DNA from: JACJWR01 sp963752505
GTDB lineage: Bacteria > Actinomycetota > Actinomycetes > S36-B12 > UBA10799
Length of the DNA: 64,000 nucleotides
Direction of reading: 5' to 3'
Assembly: GCA_963752505.1 (NCBI GenBank)
Contig: CAVVYM010000004.1
Coordinates: 1-64,000, forward strand
Below are positions 15,316 to 24,731 of this stretch, one piece after another. Position 1 is the stretch's first letter. Every line of letters starts with the position of its first letter. The translations under genes were made by a program, and so were the position numbers. The notes beneath the pieces were generated by a model. It did not search any database. It was not told the DNA's origin and saw nothing but the letters and a program-made list of their open reading frames with translations.

Positions 15316-17163
15316 ATGTCGCATTACAAGAGCAACGTGCGCGACATCGAATTCAACCTCTTCGAGGTCTTCGGTGCCGACAAGCGCATGGGCACGGGCC
15401 CCTTCGCCGAGATGGACGTGGACACCGCGAAGGAGATCCTGCGCGAGGTCAACAAGCTGGCGACCGGCCCCCTCTCGGACACCTTGATCAGCTCCGACCG
15501 CAACCCCCCGGTGTACGACCCCGCCACCTACACGGTGACGATGCCCGAGGACTTCAAGGCCTCCTACCAGACCCTGATGGACGCTGAGTGGTACCGCCTT
15601 GAACTGCCTGAGCACCTCGGCGGAACGGGCGCGCCCCCGAGCCTTCGCTGGGCAGTGGCCGAACTCGTCCTGGGTGCCAACCCGGCCGCCTTCATGTACA
15701 TGGCGGGCCCCGGCTTCGCCGCGATTCTCGACGCGCTTGGCAACGAAGACCAGAAGAAACTCGCCCAGTTGATGATCGACAACCAGTGGGGCGCCACCAT
15801 GGTTCTCACCGAGCCCGACGCGGGTTCGGACGTGGGTGCCGGCCGCACCAAGGCCTTCCTCCAGGAGGACGGCTCGTGGCACATCGAAGGTGTGAAGCGC
15901 TTCATCACCTCCGCAGAGCACGACATGAGCGACAACATCATCCACCTGGTGCTTGCCCGGCCTGAGGGCATCGACGGCGTCGGCGGACCCGGCACCAAGG
16001 GCCTGAGCCTGTTCGTCGTGCCGAAGTTCCACGTCGACCTCGAGACCGGCGAACTCGGCGAGCGCAACGGTGCCTACGTCACCAACGTCGAGAAGAAGAT
16101 GGGCTTGAAGGTCTCGACCACCTGCGAACTCACCTTCGGCGACAAGGAACCCGCCATCGGCTGGCTGGTCGGCGACGTGCACGAGGGCATCGCGCAGATG
16201 TTCAAGGTGATTGAGTACGCCCGCATGATGGTGGGCACCAAGGCCATCGCGACCCTCTCGACTGGCTACCTGAACGCGCTTGACTACGCCAAGAACCGCG
16301 TCCAGGGTGCCGACCTGACCCAGATGATGGACAAGACCGCCCCGCGCGTGGCCATCAGCAACCACCCCGACGTCCGCCGCAGCCTGATGCTGCAAAAGGC
16401 CTACGCCGAGGGCATGCGGGCGCTCGTGTCCTACACCTCCATGTGGCAGGACCAGGTCGACCTCGCCCATGCCACCGGTGGCGACGCCGACCTTGCTGAG
16501 CGCATGAATGACCTCCTGCTGCCGATCGTCAAGGGCGTCGGCTCGGAGCGGTCCTACGAACTGCTGGGTTCGCAGTCGCTGCAGACCCTCGGCGGTTCTG
16601 GCTACTTGCAGGACTACCCCATCGAGCAGTACATCCGCGACGCCAAGATCGACACCCTGTATGAAGGAACAACGGCTATCCAGGGCCTGGACTTCTTCTT
16701 CCGCAAGATGGTGCGTGACCAGTTCAAGGCGGTCTCGCACCTCGCGGCGGAGATCACCGAGACCGTCAAGGGCGATGAGGGCAGCGGTCAACTCCTGGCC
16801 GAGCGTGAGCTTCTCGGCAAGGCGCTGGAAGACGTGCAGGGCATGATCGGTGCCCTGGGCGGCTGGGCGCTGAAGTCGCAGCAGGAGCCGCAGGAGCTGT
16901 ACAAGGTGGGTCTGAACACCACCCGCCTGCTCATGGCTTCCGGCGACCTGGTGATCGGTTGGCTGCTGCTGCGCCAGGCCGAGGTCGCTCTCGCGGCGCT
17001 GGAGAACGACACCCTCAGCGCGAAGGACCGCGCCTTCTACACCGGAAAGGTGGCGACCGCTCGCTGGTTCGCCCAGAACCGGCTGCCACTGCTGACCGCC
17101 GAGCGCGCCGTAGCCGAGGCCACCTCGCTGGACATCATGGAGCTCGACGAAGCGTCGTTCTAA
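15316..17163 (+). CDS. Acyl-CoA dehydrogenase, FadE5-like
   Basis: 615 residues from ATG 15316 (GGAG at seven bases; an upstream GTG at 15310 lies too close to it). The protein has the long form of mycobacterial FadE5-type enzymes: an N-terminal extension (MSHYKSNVRDIEFNLFEVFG), the standard acyl-CoA dehydrogenase fold with VLTEPDAGSDVGA (FAD/substrate loop), IEGVKRFITSAEHD and MKLGLKV-like KKMGLKVSTTCEL, and the catalytic-base region DTLYEGTTAIQGLDFF. A C-terminal helical domain follows. Reaction: alpha,beta-desaturation of acyl-CoA with FAD in beta-oxidation. Probably monocistronic and controlled by the tandem sites upstream. Confidence 0.93.
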   Translation: MSHYKSNVRDIEFNLFEVFGADKRMGTGPFAEMDVDTAKEILREVNKLATGPLSDTLISSDRNPPVYDPATYTVTMPEDFKASYQTLMDAEWYRLELPEHLGGTGAPPSLRWAVAELVLGANPAAFMYMAGPGFAAILDALGNEDQKKLAQLMIDNQWGATMVLTEPDAGSDVGAGRTKAFLQEDGSWHIEGVKRFITSAEHDMSDNIIHLVLARPEGIDGVGGPGTKGLSLFVVPKFHVDLETGELGERNGAYVTNVEKKMGLKVSTTCELTFGDKEPAIGWLVGDVHEGIAQMFKVIEYARMMVGTKAIATLSTGYLNALDYAKNRVQGADLTQMMDKTAPRVAISNHPDVRRSLMLQKAYAEGMRALVSYTSMWQDQVDLAHATGGDADLAERMNDLLLPIVKGVGSERSYELLGSQSLQTLGGSGYLQDYPIEQYIRDAKIDTLYEGTTAIQGLDFFFRKMVRDQFKAVSHLAAEITETVKGDEGSGQLLAERELLGKALEDVQGMIGALGGWALKSQQEPQELYKVGLNTTRLLMASGDLVIGWLLLRQAEVALAALENDTLSAKDRAFYTGKVATARWFAQNRLPLLTAERAVAEATSLDIMELDEASF

Positions 17164-17207
17164 CACCCGCCGCGCCGCATCCCCGCGGCGCAGCAGAGAA
17201 CGGCGTC

Positions 17208-17250
17208 GCGTAAAGGGGCCGACCACATCACGTGGTCGGCCCCTTTACGC
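17208..17250 (+). terminator. Perfect 19-bp hairpin between genes
   Basis: GCGTAAAGGGGCCGACCAC (17208-17226), a five-base loop, and its exact reverse complement at 17232-17250. It lies 45 bases after the acyl-CoA dehydrogenase stop and could end that transcript, though no T-run follows. The right arm also contains most of TACGCT (17246-17251), a -10 hexamer six bases from the next start codon. Confidence 0.6.
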
Positions 17251-17257
17251 TGGTCAC

Positions 17258-18028
17258 ATGCGCGTCGCAATGATCCAACTAGACCTCGGTCAGGATGCCG
17301 GAAGGCCAACCCCGTTGGGCCCGGCGGAAGAGGAGGTCCGCGACGCCGTCCGCAGGGGCGCGGAGTTCGTGATCCTCCCCGAGTTGTGGCGCACTGGCCC
17401 ATTCGAGCTTGAGACGACGTTGGATCTCGCCGAACCGCTCAACGGCCCGACCGTCACCGCGATGGCCAACCTCGCGCGCGAATCCGGTGTGTGGCTCCAC
17501 GCCGGTTCGCTGCTCACCACCACACCTGCCCTCCACAACACCGCACTGCTCTTCGATCCCACCGGCACTCTGGTTGCCACCTATCGCAAGCGCCACCTGT
17601 TCGGATTCGACATCGGCGAGGCGGCGCTGATCGACGGCGGTGACGAGGTCGTGGTGGTCGACACACCACTGGGCCGCACCGGTCTGGCCACCTGCTACGA
17701 CCTGCGATTTCCGGAGCACTTCCGCGCCCTGCTGGACGCCGGCGCTGAGACCGTCTTGCTCACGTCGGGTTGGCCGCAACGCCGAATCGGCCACTGGGAT
17801 CTGCTCACAGCGGCCCGCGCGGTGGAGAACCAGATGAATCTGATCGCCTGCAACGGATCCGGTCGTTCCGGTGACGTGATCCTCGGGGGCCGCTCGGTCA
17901 TGTACGACCCCTGGGGGCGCACGCTGCTACAACTGGGCGACGAGCCCGTCGCCGGCATCGCCGACGTCGATCCTGGGGCGCCTCAGCGAACCAGGGCCGA
18001 GTTCCCCGTACTGCGCGACCGACGCTGA
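17258..18028 (+). CDS. Carbon-nitrogen hydrolase (nitrilase superfamily)
   Basis: 256 residues. The Glu-Lys-Cys catalytic triad of the superfamily is clear: Glu42 in FVILPELW, Lys111 in TYRKRHLFGFD and Cys146 in GLATCYDLRFPEHF. The GFDIGE and CYDLRFPE contexts resemble Nit2/omega-amidase-type enzymes that hydrolyse dicarboxylic amides or deaminated glutathione, although predicted substrates within this branch are unreliable. No signal peptide. The leaderless-type promoter lies inside the upstream hairpin. The next gene follows after 39 bases and has its own -10 hexamer. Confidence 0.85.
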   Translation: MRVAMIQLDLGQDAGRPTPLGPAEEEVRDAVRRGAEFVILPELWRTGPFELETTLDLAEPLNGPTVTAMANLARESGVWLHAGSLLTTTPALHNTALLFDPTGTLVATYRKRHLFGFDIGEAALIDGGDEVVVVDTPLGRTGLATCYDLRFPEHFRALLDAGAETVLLTSGWPQRRIGHWDLLTAARAVENQMNLIACNGSGRSGDVILGGRSVMYDPWGRTLLQLGDEPVAGIADVDPGAPQRTRAEFPVLRDRR

Positions 18029-18067
18029 TCGCCAATCCTGCGCGCTGGCAACAGGTAACGTGAGGGC

Positions 18068-18904
18068 ATGGCACCTCACCTACAACCCCTTGACGCGACC
18101 TACCCGCAACTCATCGATGCGTGGGCCAGCGCGGTGGAGCCGTTCGCCGACCTCGCCGAATCGCTGACGCCGGAACAGTGGTTGGCGCCCAGCGTGCTGC
18201 CGGGATGGAGCAATGCCGACATCGTGGCCCACGTGGTCGGAATCGAGCGTGATCTGCTCGGCGACCCGGTTCCCACGGTGGACGTCGATTGGGATTCCCT
18301 GCCACACGCCGACGACCTCTTCAGCCGGTATACCGAGCTGGCGGTCGACGTGCGTCGTGGCGTACCCCAGGCCGAAGTTTGCGCGGAACTGCGCAAGACG
18401 ATTGCTGCTCGCCGCGAGTCGCTGGTGGACGAACCCGGTGCCCTGGGCGACATTGTGCGGGGACCGGGCGGCTGGGAACTGCCACGCGGGATCGTGATTC
18501 GGATGCGCTGCTTCGACATCTGGGTGCACGGCCAAGACATCCGGGCCGGCATCGGCAACCCCGGGGACCTCGGAACCCCGGCGGCCTGGGTGGCCGCCGA
18601 TCGGATGCTCTACGGCCTCGAACGCACCTGGGCGCGCGACGTGAAAGCACCCGCCGGGTCATCCCTGGAGGTACTCGTCACCGGCCCGGGAGTGGAGTTC
18701 ACGGCCGCCGTGACAGTCGACGACGCCGGTCGCGGACGACTGACCGAGCCCTCTGCGGACTGCGCCGTGCGACTCACGGCAACCTGGCCCACCTTCGTCG
18801 CACTGAGTTGCGGCAGGGACCTCCCCGGACTCGAACCGCCGCTGGCCACCGGCGACGCGGACCTCGCCGAGAGGCTGCTGGCCAACTTCAATATCGCTCC
18901 TTGA
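18068..18904 (+). CDS. Mycothiol-dependent maleylpyruvate-isomerase-like protein
   Basis: 278 residues. Actinobacterial TIGR03083-type protein of the DinB-like fold: WSNADIVAHVVGIERDLLG provides His55 of the predicted metal site and FDIWVHGQDIRAG the HGxD pair. The C-terminal part (about 190-278, SLEVLVTGPGVEFTAAVTVD onward) resembles the SCP2-like domain often attached. Related enzymes use mycothiol as a thiol cofactor for isomerisation or transfer. The actual substrate is unknown. TAACGT six bases before ATG 18068 suggests a leaderless message. Confidence 0.75.
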   Translation: MAPHLQPLDATYPQLIDAWASAVEPFADLAESLTPEQWLAPSVLPGWSNADIVAHVVGIERDLLGDPVPTVDVDWDSLPHADDLFSRYTELAVDVRRGVPQAEVCAELRKTIAARRESLVDEPGALGDIVRGPGGWELPRGIVIRMRCFDIWVHGQDIRAGIGNPGDLGTPAAWVAADRMLYGLERTWARDVKAPAGSSLEVLVTGPGVEFTAAVTVDDAGRGRLTEPSADCAVRLTATWPTFVALSCGRDLPGLEPPLATGDADLAERLLANFNIAP

Positions 18905-18962
18905 CCGGGCCCCCTCTGCCGCACACAATGGCGGCGGCCGCCGCCACGGGTATGGTGGGCGT

Positions 18963-19625
18963 GTGCCCGCCGAGAGTCCCAACCAGATCCGAGTTTTCCT
19001 GCTCGACGACCACGAAGTCGTACGGCGCGGCCTCGCGGAACTACTCAGCGTCGAACCCGACATTACGGTGGTCGGCGAATCGGGAACCGCAGCCGAGGCA
19101 ATCACCCGGATAAAAGCCACGCGTCCCCATGTCGCGGTGCTCGACGTCCGGCTTCCGGATGGCTCCGGCGTTGAGGTGTGCCGCGAAGTGCGCAGCCAAG
19201 ACCCAAACGTCCAGGCGTTGATGCTCACGTCGTACGCCGACGACGAAGCCCTGTTCGATTCCATCATGGCGGGGGCTTCGGGTTACTGCCTCAAGGACAT
19301 CCGTGGGCACGATCTGGTGGGTGCGGTCCGCAGTGTGGCCGCCGGCCGCTCGTTGCTGGACCCGGCGGCCACCTCGCGAGTGTTGGCAAAGTTGCGTGGC
19401 GCCAAGGAGACCGATAACCGGATGGCCAGTCTGACCGCGCAGGAGCGTCGCATCCTCGAGTTGATCGGTGAGGGCATGACGAACCGGCAGATCGGGGAGC
19501 AGCTCCACTTGGCCGAGAAGACGGTGAAGAACTACGTCAGTTCCCTGCTCGGCAAGCTCGGCCTCGCGCGACGCACGCAAGCGGCGGCCTTCGTGGTGCG
19601 CCTGCACGAGCACCGCGACGACTAA
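18963..19625 (+). CDS. DosR/NarL-type response regulator
   Basis: 220 residues. Receiver domain 9-125: DD acidic pocket in VFLLDDHEVV, phosphoacceptor Asp61 in VAVLDVRLPDGSG, Thr/Ser in LMLTSYADDEALF and Lys in GYCLKDI. The LuxR-type helix-turn-helix (about 153-212) reads LTAQERRILELIGEGMTNRQ and EKTVKNYVSSLLGKLG. The GASGYCLKDIRGHDLVGAVR region and the ASLTAQERRIL linker are very close in style to DosR/DevR. It converges with the DosS-like kinase 37 bases away. A DosR-box core occurs upstream of cydA in this window, so it probably activates the cyd operon. GTG start six bases after TATGGT. Confidence 0.88.
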   Translation: MPAESPNQIRVFLLDDHEVVRRGLAELLSVEPDITVVGESGTAAEAITRIKATRPHVAVLDVRLPDGSGVEVCREVRSQDPNVQALMLTSYADDEALFDSIMAGASGYCLKDIRGHDLVGAVRSVAAGRSLLDPAATSRVLAKLRGAKETDNRMASLTAQERRILELIGEGMTNRQIGEQLHLAEKTVKNYVSSLLGKLGLARRTQAAAFVVRLHEHRDD

Positions 19626-19662
19626 TGCGCCGGTGGCGTCACAACCGCGCCGCGCCCCTTAT

Positions 19663-21369
19663 TCACTCGTCGGCGTCGAACGTCAGCGGAATCCACCAGT
19701 GCAGTTCGGCTCCACGCGTTGCTGGGCGATTGGCCAGCGTGCAGTCCCCGCCCAGCGACTGTGCGCGGGAGGCAAGATTTGCCAGTCCCGACAGTGGCCC
19801 CTGCCCCATGCGGGGCACGCCGTCACCGTCGTCGCGCAGCCGGAGCGAGAGCACACCGTCGGTGGCGCTGACGCGCAGACTGCTGGGTTTGCCGCCGGAA
19901 TGGCGAACGGCATTGCTCAAGCCTTCGCGCAAGGCTGCGATCAGGTGACTCGCCAGATTCGTGTCCACCATCGTGTCCACCGGTCCGGCGAAAGTGACCG
20001 CAGGTTTGGGTCCATCACCGCCGGCAGCGCGATCCACCTCGGCGAGGACACGAGCGCGCACCCCGACCCAACTCGGGCCCTCCGGCACGTCGTGCAGTTC
20101 GAAGATGGTGGTGCGAATCTCCTTGATGGTTCCGTCGAGCTCGTCGATGGCGGCCCCGATGCGATCCGCGAGCACCGGCGGGATGGCATCCACGCGCGCG
20201 GCGCCCTCCAGCATCATGCCGGTCGCGAACAGTCGTTGAATCACCAAATCGTGCAGATCCCGGGCAATGCGATCGCGCTCCTCGAACACCGCGAGGCGCT
20301 CACGTTCCCGGCGTTCCGCACCGAAGGACAACGCGACCGCAGTCTGGGCGCTGAACGCCTCGGCGAGATCCATCACCTCCGCGTCGAAGGATTCTTCGCT
20401 GGCGAATCTGCGCAGCACGAGGACTCCCAACACCTCGGCCCGAGCCCGCAGCGGGAGCACCAGTGTGGGGCCGAACAGCGGGTCGTGTGCGGCGCCGCCG
20501 TCGGCCAGGGAGACGGCCTGCCCACTGGCGTAGACCTCGCTGGCAGGGTGATCCGGGGCCACCTGGGCGCCGGTCGCTGCGGCGATGTCGGCGAGCCTGG
20601 TCAGCGCATCCGCGGGCAGGCGGGAGTGCAGCACCGACCACCTCGATTCGCCGCTACTCGTCTGCTCAGATGCCGCCTTCACCGCCACCCAACGGAGTGC
20701 CCCACTATCGTCGGGCAAGGCGACGGCGGCCACGGCGGCCGCAGTCAGGTCGCGAGCTCGCCGAGCCGCCTCCGCCGCGACCTCGAACTGATCACTGCCG
20801 GCGAGAACCATGCTGTCGACGGCGGTGACGGCCTGCTGCCAACGCTGTCGGCTCCGGCTGCGGGCAAACAGCGCCGCGTTGCGAATCGCCACCCCGGCAG
20901 CAGCCGCGAGGGCGACGACCAGTTCCTCATCGTCGGCGGTGAATTCGCCGGACTGCTTGTCGGCCAGGTAGAGGTTGCCGTACACGCGCCCGCGAATCCG
21001 GATCGGCACTCCCAGAAAGCTGTGCATCGGTGGATGACCCGGAGGGAATCCGGCGGAATCCGGATGTGCCGTCAGGTCTGCCAGCCGGATGGGAAGCGGT
21101 TGGCGACGGAGGATCCCCAGGATTCCGCGACCCTCCGGCAGCGGACCGATCCGAGCTGCCGTGGCATCGTCGATGCCGACATGGACGAACCTCGACAACG
21201 CACCCTTCTCATCGAGAACCCCGAGAGCACCGAAGCGGGCATTCACCAAATTCACCGCGGTTGTCACGACCCGGTGCAACGTCTCGTCGAGGTCGAGTCC
21301 GTCGGCCACCGCCACCACAGCCGACACGAGGCTCGCGCTCGCGCCGGGACGTGGGTCGTTGTGGCTCAT
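19663..21369 (-). CDS. DosS/DevS-like GAF-domain sensor histidine kinase
   Basis: 568 residues. Two GAF domains (about 27-170 and 195-350), a HisKA_3 dimerisation helix with ERDRIARDLHDLVIQRLFA (phospho-acceptor His373) and an HATPase_c domain (about 455-565, GLSNAVRHSGG, LRLRDDGDGVP). The first GAF contains FPPGHPPMHSFLGVPIRIRG, close to the corresponding segment of heme-binding DevS/DosT, but heme ligation cannot be proved here. The ATG shares one base with the cydC stop (TGATG), so it is translationally coupled to the cytochrome bd assembly genes. Likely partner: the convergent response regulator. Expected signal: oxygen, NO/CO or redox state. Confidence 0.87.
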   Translation of the reverse strand: MSHNDPRPGASASLVSAVVAVADGLDLDETLHRVVTTAVNLVNARFGALGVLDEKGALSRFVHVGIDDATAARIGPLPEGRGILGILRRQPLPIRLADLTAHPDSAGFPPGHPPMHSFLGVPIRIRGRVYGNLYLADKQSGEFTADDEELVVALAAAAGVAIRNAALFARSRSRQRWQQAVTAVDSMVLAGSDQFEVAAEAARRARDLTAAAVAAVALPDDSGALRWVAVKAASEQTSSGESRWSVLHSRLPADALTRLADIAAATGAQVAPDHPASEVYASGQAVSLADGGAAHDPLFGPTLVLPLRARAEVLGVLVLRRFASEESFDAEVMDLAEAFSAQTAVALSFGAERRERERLAVFEERDRIARDLHDLVIQRLFATGMMLEGAARVDAIPPVLADRIGAAIDELDGTIKEIRTTIFELHDVPEGPSWVGVRARVLAEVDRAAGGDGPKPAVTFAGPVDTMVDTNLASHLIAALREGLSNAVRHSGGKPSSLRVSATDGVLSLRLRDDGDGVPRMGQGPLSGLANLASRAQSLGGDCTLANRPATRGAELHWWIPLTFDADE

Positions 21370-23006
21370 CAACCCACCTCGACCACACGGTCAGCACTGG
21401 CAGCGTCGGCTGGCCGGTGAGTGATCAGCAGCACGGCCTTGCCGGCGCTGGCGGCCCGCAGATCCGCCATCAATGCGGCCGCGGTCTCGGCATCGAGATG
21501 CTCGGTCGGCTCGTCCAGGATCAGCACGTCGAAGTCAGCCAGCAGCGCCCGCGCCAGCGCCAGCCGTTGGCGTTGGCCGCCGGACAGCGCAGCACCATGC
21601 ATGCCAACAGGAGCGTCAAGCCCATCGGGTTGGGATGCGACCCACTCGCCAAGTCGGGCGGCATCTAGTGCGGCCAGCACGGCTTCATCATCGGCCGCCC
21701 GGTTGGCCAACCGCACGTTTTCGCCGATCGACGTGTCGAAGACATGGGCGTCCTGGGCGCACAGACCGACAACCGTGCGCACCTCATCGGAGTCGAGGGT
21801 GGCCAACTCCACGCCATCGAGTTGTACGGACCCGCCATAGTCGAGGAAGCGCTCAAGCACCGCGGCCACCGTGGACTTCCCGGCACCGCTCGGTCCCACC
21901 AGGGCGGTCGTGGTGCCCGTGGCCAACTGCAGGTCGACGTCGGCCACGGCGTCACGATCAGCACCCGGATAGTGCGCTGAGACATCCCGCATGGTCAGCC
22001 GGCGAGCGCCGGCCACGCTGGCGGGTAGCGGCGCCGGCTCGGCCGCCTCGGAAACGGCCGGTTCAGCATCAACGACCTCGAACACCCGCTGTGCGGAGGA
22101 GCGGACGCGCAGCAGTGCCAGCGCTGCGGTGGGCAGATTCACCACCGATTCGTAGGCCGCCAGCGGTAGCAGCACCACCACCGCCAGATTCACGCCGTTG
22201 AGCTGCCCGCTGTTCACCGCCGGGACCGCCACGAGCACGGCCCCCACCACTGCCGCCCCCTGCGCCGCCGCGCCCAAGGCCGCCGCGATACCGGCTGCCG
22301 TCGCACCGCCGGACTGCACAGCGGTGAACTCGGCATCGGTGGCCTCGATTCGACTCACCATGCGGCGGGCCGCACCGCAGCTCATCACATCGGCGGCCCC
22401 GGCGAACAGGTCGACGACCTCGGAGGTCATGCGCCCTTGCACCGGCGCGAGCCGGGCGGCGGAGGCCGCACCAGACTTCATGGTCAGCCACGGCACCGCG
22501 ACCCCACCGATGATGAGCGCCACGGCGAGGATCGCACCTGCGGCAGGCAGCAGCCAGGTGGCCAACGCCACCGACCCGGCCGCCACCAGGAACCCGGCCA
22601 TGCCAGGCACGAGCACCCGCAGGGAAAGGTCCTGTACCGAGTCGACGTCCGCTACCAACCGACTCAAGAGGTCGCCCCTGCGGTAGGGCCGCAGCGCGAC
22701 CGGCCCGTTCGCCGCAAGACGGTCGTAGATCGACACGCGCATGCCGGTCAACGTCCGGAAGGCCGCGTCGTGACTCACGAGTCGCTCGGCGTAGCGGAAC
22801 ACTGCCCGGCCGATGCCGAAAGCGCGCACACTCACCACCGCGATGGTCAGGTAGAGCACCGGCGGCTGCTGCGACGCTCGCGAGATCAACCAGGCACTCG
22901 TGGCCAACAGACCGACGCTGCTGCCTACGGCGAGCGCGCCGAGCACCGCTGCCAGCACCAGGCGGCCGCTGACGGGCCGCGATAGCGCCATGAGCCGTCG
23001 AATCAT
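21369..23006 (-). CDS. cydC: CydC, ABC exporter subunit for cytochrome bd assembly
   Basis: 545 residues. N-terminal six-helix transmembrane domain (1-300) and a C-terminal ATPase with Walker A LVGPSGAGKSTVAA, Q-loop, signature LSGGQRQRLALARAL and Walker B VLILDEPTEHLD. With CydD it forms the heterodimeric exporter needed to assemble bd oxidase; its transported ligand is debated (cysteine/glutathione or heme-related). It overlaps cydD by four bases and cydC is coupled to the sensor kinase downstream. Confidence 0.92.
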   Translation of the reverse strand: MIRRLMALSRPVSGRLVLAAVLGALAVGSSVGLLATSAWLISRASQQPPVLYLTIAVVSVRAFGIGRAVFRYAERLVSHDAAFRTLTGMRVSIYDRLAANGPVALRPYRRGDLLSRLVADVDSVQDLSLRVLVPGMAGFLVAAGSVALATWLLPAAGAILAVALIIGGVAVPWLTMKSGAASAARLAPVQGRMTSEVVDLFAGAADVMSCGAARRMVSRIEATDAEFTAVQSGGATAAGIAAALGAAAQGAAVVGAVLVAVPAVNSGQLNGVNLAVVVLLPLAAYESVVNLPTAALALLRVRSSAQRVFEVVDAEPAVSEAAEPAPLPASVAGARRLTMRDVSAHYPGADRDAVADVDLQLATGTTTALVGPSGAGKSTVAAVLERFLDYGGSVQLDGVELATLDSDEVRTVVGLCAQDAHVFDTSIGENVRLANRAADDEAVLAALDAARLGEWVASQPDGLDAPVGMHGAALSGGQRQRLALARALLADFDVLILDEPTEHLDAETAAALMADLRAASAGKAVLLITHRPADAASADRVVEVG

Positions 23007-24655
23007 GGGACACCCACCAGCGGAACCTCAACGATGTGGTCCGCGAGTTCGGCCAGCGACGCGCGGTGCGCCACGATCACGACTGTGCGCCCCTGCGCGT
23101 GGCGGCGCACCGAATCGATCACGCCGGCCTCAGTCGCGACGTCGAGTGCCGCGGTCGGCTCGTCCATGAGCACCAACGGCGACTTCCGCAGCAGTGCCCG
23201 CGCCACCGCCACCCGACGCAACTGCCCGACGCTCAAACCTCGACCGCCCTCACCCAGCTCAGTGTCGAGGCCCTCCGGAAGGGACTCGAGCACATCTGCG
23301 GCCCCGGCTTGGACCAGTGCCTCAATGACGGCCCGATCGTCAGCGTCGGGGGCACCCAGTGCGACGTTGTCGCGCAGGCTCATGCTCATCAGGTGCGGGT
23401 GCTGCGGCACGTAGGCGACATGGTCGCGCCAGGCATCGGGATCAAGGTCGGACAGTTCCACCTCACCGACCCGGACGCTGCCGGTGGTCGGCGCCACGAA
23501 GCCCAGCAGGACGTTGAGCAGCGAGGTCTTGCCCGATCCCGACGGGCCCACCAGCGCCGTCACCTGACCGGGTGGGATCCGGCACGAGAAGTCGTCGAGC
23601 GCCGCCGAGCCCCGGTCGGCGTAGGCAACGCTCAGGTGCTCGATGGTGAGGGATTTTTGTGCGGGATTCGGCACGTCGGTGCGGGAACCCGTCGCTGGCG
23701 GGGGCGTCTCGAGCACCTCGAAGACACCTTCGGCCGCACCGAGGCCCTCGGCGGCGGCGTGGAAATTCGCACCCACCATGCGCAACGGGAGGTAGACCTC
23801 CGGGGCCAGGATCAGCACGGCGAGACCGGCGTACAGCGTGAAATTGCCCTCCACGAGGCGCAGGCCGATCGACACGGCGATGAGCGCCACCGAGAGCGTG
23901 GCGAGCAACTCGAGCACCAACGAGGAGAGGAACGACACGCGCAGCACCCGCAGCGTCGCAACCCGGTAGGCGTCACCGATCCGCCGGATACTGGCCGCCT
24001 GCGCCTTGGCGCGGCCGAACACCGCCAGCGTGGGCAGTCCCGCCACGACGTCGAGGAAGTGACCGCTGAGAACGCCCAGGGTGCGCCACTGACGGTCCAC
24101 TCGGGTCTTCGTGTAGAGCCCGACGAGCACCATGAACACGGGTATCAAAGGCAGGGTCAGCGCGACGATCACCGCAGCCAGCACATCCTGGGTGAGAATC
24201 GCCACCCCGCCGACGATCGGGACGGTGACCGACAGCACCAACATCGGTAGGTATCTGGCGTAGTAGGCGTCCAGGGCGTTGATGCCCCGAGTCGTGAGCG
24301 CCGCCAGTTCGCCCTCACCGCGGCGGGCCAGCCACACCGGGCCCAGCTTCATGACGTGGTCGAGCAGCGCGGTGCGCAACTGGCTCTTCGCCTTGGCTGC
24401 CGTGGCATTGGCAGCCACTTCGTTGAGGTAGCTCAGAACCACCCGCGCGAGGATCACACCCACGAGGATCCACACCGCACCCATCACGTCGGCCAGGGAG
24501 GCACCGTCCTGAAACACCTTGGTGATGATGCTGGCGAGGGCGAACGCCTGAGCGACCGCGAGTAGCGCGATGAGCGTCCCGATGATCACCGAAGCGACGA
24601 GGAATTTCCTGGTCACACGGGCATAGGTGAGCAGCCTCGGATCAAGCGGACGCAC
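23003..24655 (-). CDS. cydD: CydD, ABC exporter subunit for cytochrome bd assembly
   Basis: 550 residues. Transmembrane domain (about 15-310) followed by an ATPase: Walker A LVGPSGSGKTSLLN, signature LSVGQLRRVAVARALL and Walker B LVLMDEPTAALD. The signature has V instead of G at the third position, a departure from LSGGQ that may make one of the two nucleotide sites degenerate, as is common in heterodimeric exporters. Part of the cydABDC operon, 76 bases after cydB and overlapping cydC by four bases. Confidence 0.92.
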   Translation of the reverse strand: MRPLDPRLLTYARVTRKFLVASVIIGTLIALLAVAQAFALASIITKVFQDGASLADVMGAVWILVGVILARVVLSYLNEVAANATAAKAKSQLRTALLDHVMKLGPVWLARRGEGELAALTTRGINALDAYYARYLPMLVLSVTVPIVGGVAILTQDVLAAVIVALTLPLIPVFMVLVGLYTKTRVDRQWRTLGVLSGHFLDVVAGLPTLAVFGRAKAQAASIRRIGDAYRVATLRVLRVSFLSSLVLELLATLSVALIAVSIGLRLVEGNFTLYAGLAVLILAPEVYLPLRMVGANFHAAAEGLGAAEGVFEVLETPPPATGSRTDVPNPAQKSLTIEHLSVAYADRGSAALDDFSCRIPPGQVTALVGPSGSGKTSLLNVLLGFVAPTTGSVRVGEVELSDLDPDAWRDHVAYVPQHPHLMSMSLRDNVALGAPDADDRAVIEALVQAGAADVLESLPEGLDTELGEGGRGLSVGQLRRVAVARALLRKSPLVLMDEPTAALDVATEAGVIDSVRRHAQGRTVVIVAHRASLAELADHIVEVPLVGVP

Positions 24656-24683
24656 CAGGACACCGTACCCTCACACCCGCGAC

Positions 24684-24705
24684 CCTGCCGCACGCGTGCG
24701 GCAGG
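24684..24705 (-). promoter_or_regulatory. Perfect palindrome between cydB and cydD
   Basis: CCTGCCGCACG followed immediately by its reverse complement, giving a stem of about nine pairs with a four-base loop in RNA. It sits in the only sizeable gap of the cyd operon. It may be an attenuator or an RNA-processing element that sets the ratio of oxidase to exporter. No T-run is present. Confidence 0.4.
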
Positions 24706-24731
24706 TCACGACGGGAACTACACGACGGGAA

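Noticed and set aside
15157..17226. 689-codon open frame on the minus strand opposite the acyl-CoA dehydrogenase
   Set aside because: Mirror of a high-GC coding frame; low-complexity His/Val/Gly-rich product without known domains, while the plus strand encodes a clear enzyme.
19633..21420. 595-codon plus-strand frame opposite the sensor kinase
   Set aside because: Shadow of the kinase gene; no domain, no start signal.
23036..24250. Long plus-strand open frame across cydD
   Set aside because: Arg/Gln/His-rich product typical of antisense frames; cydD on the other strand has complete ABC motifs.
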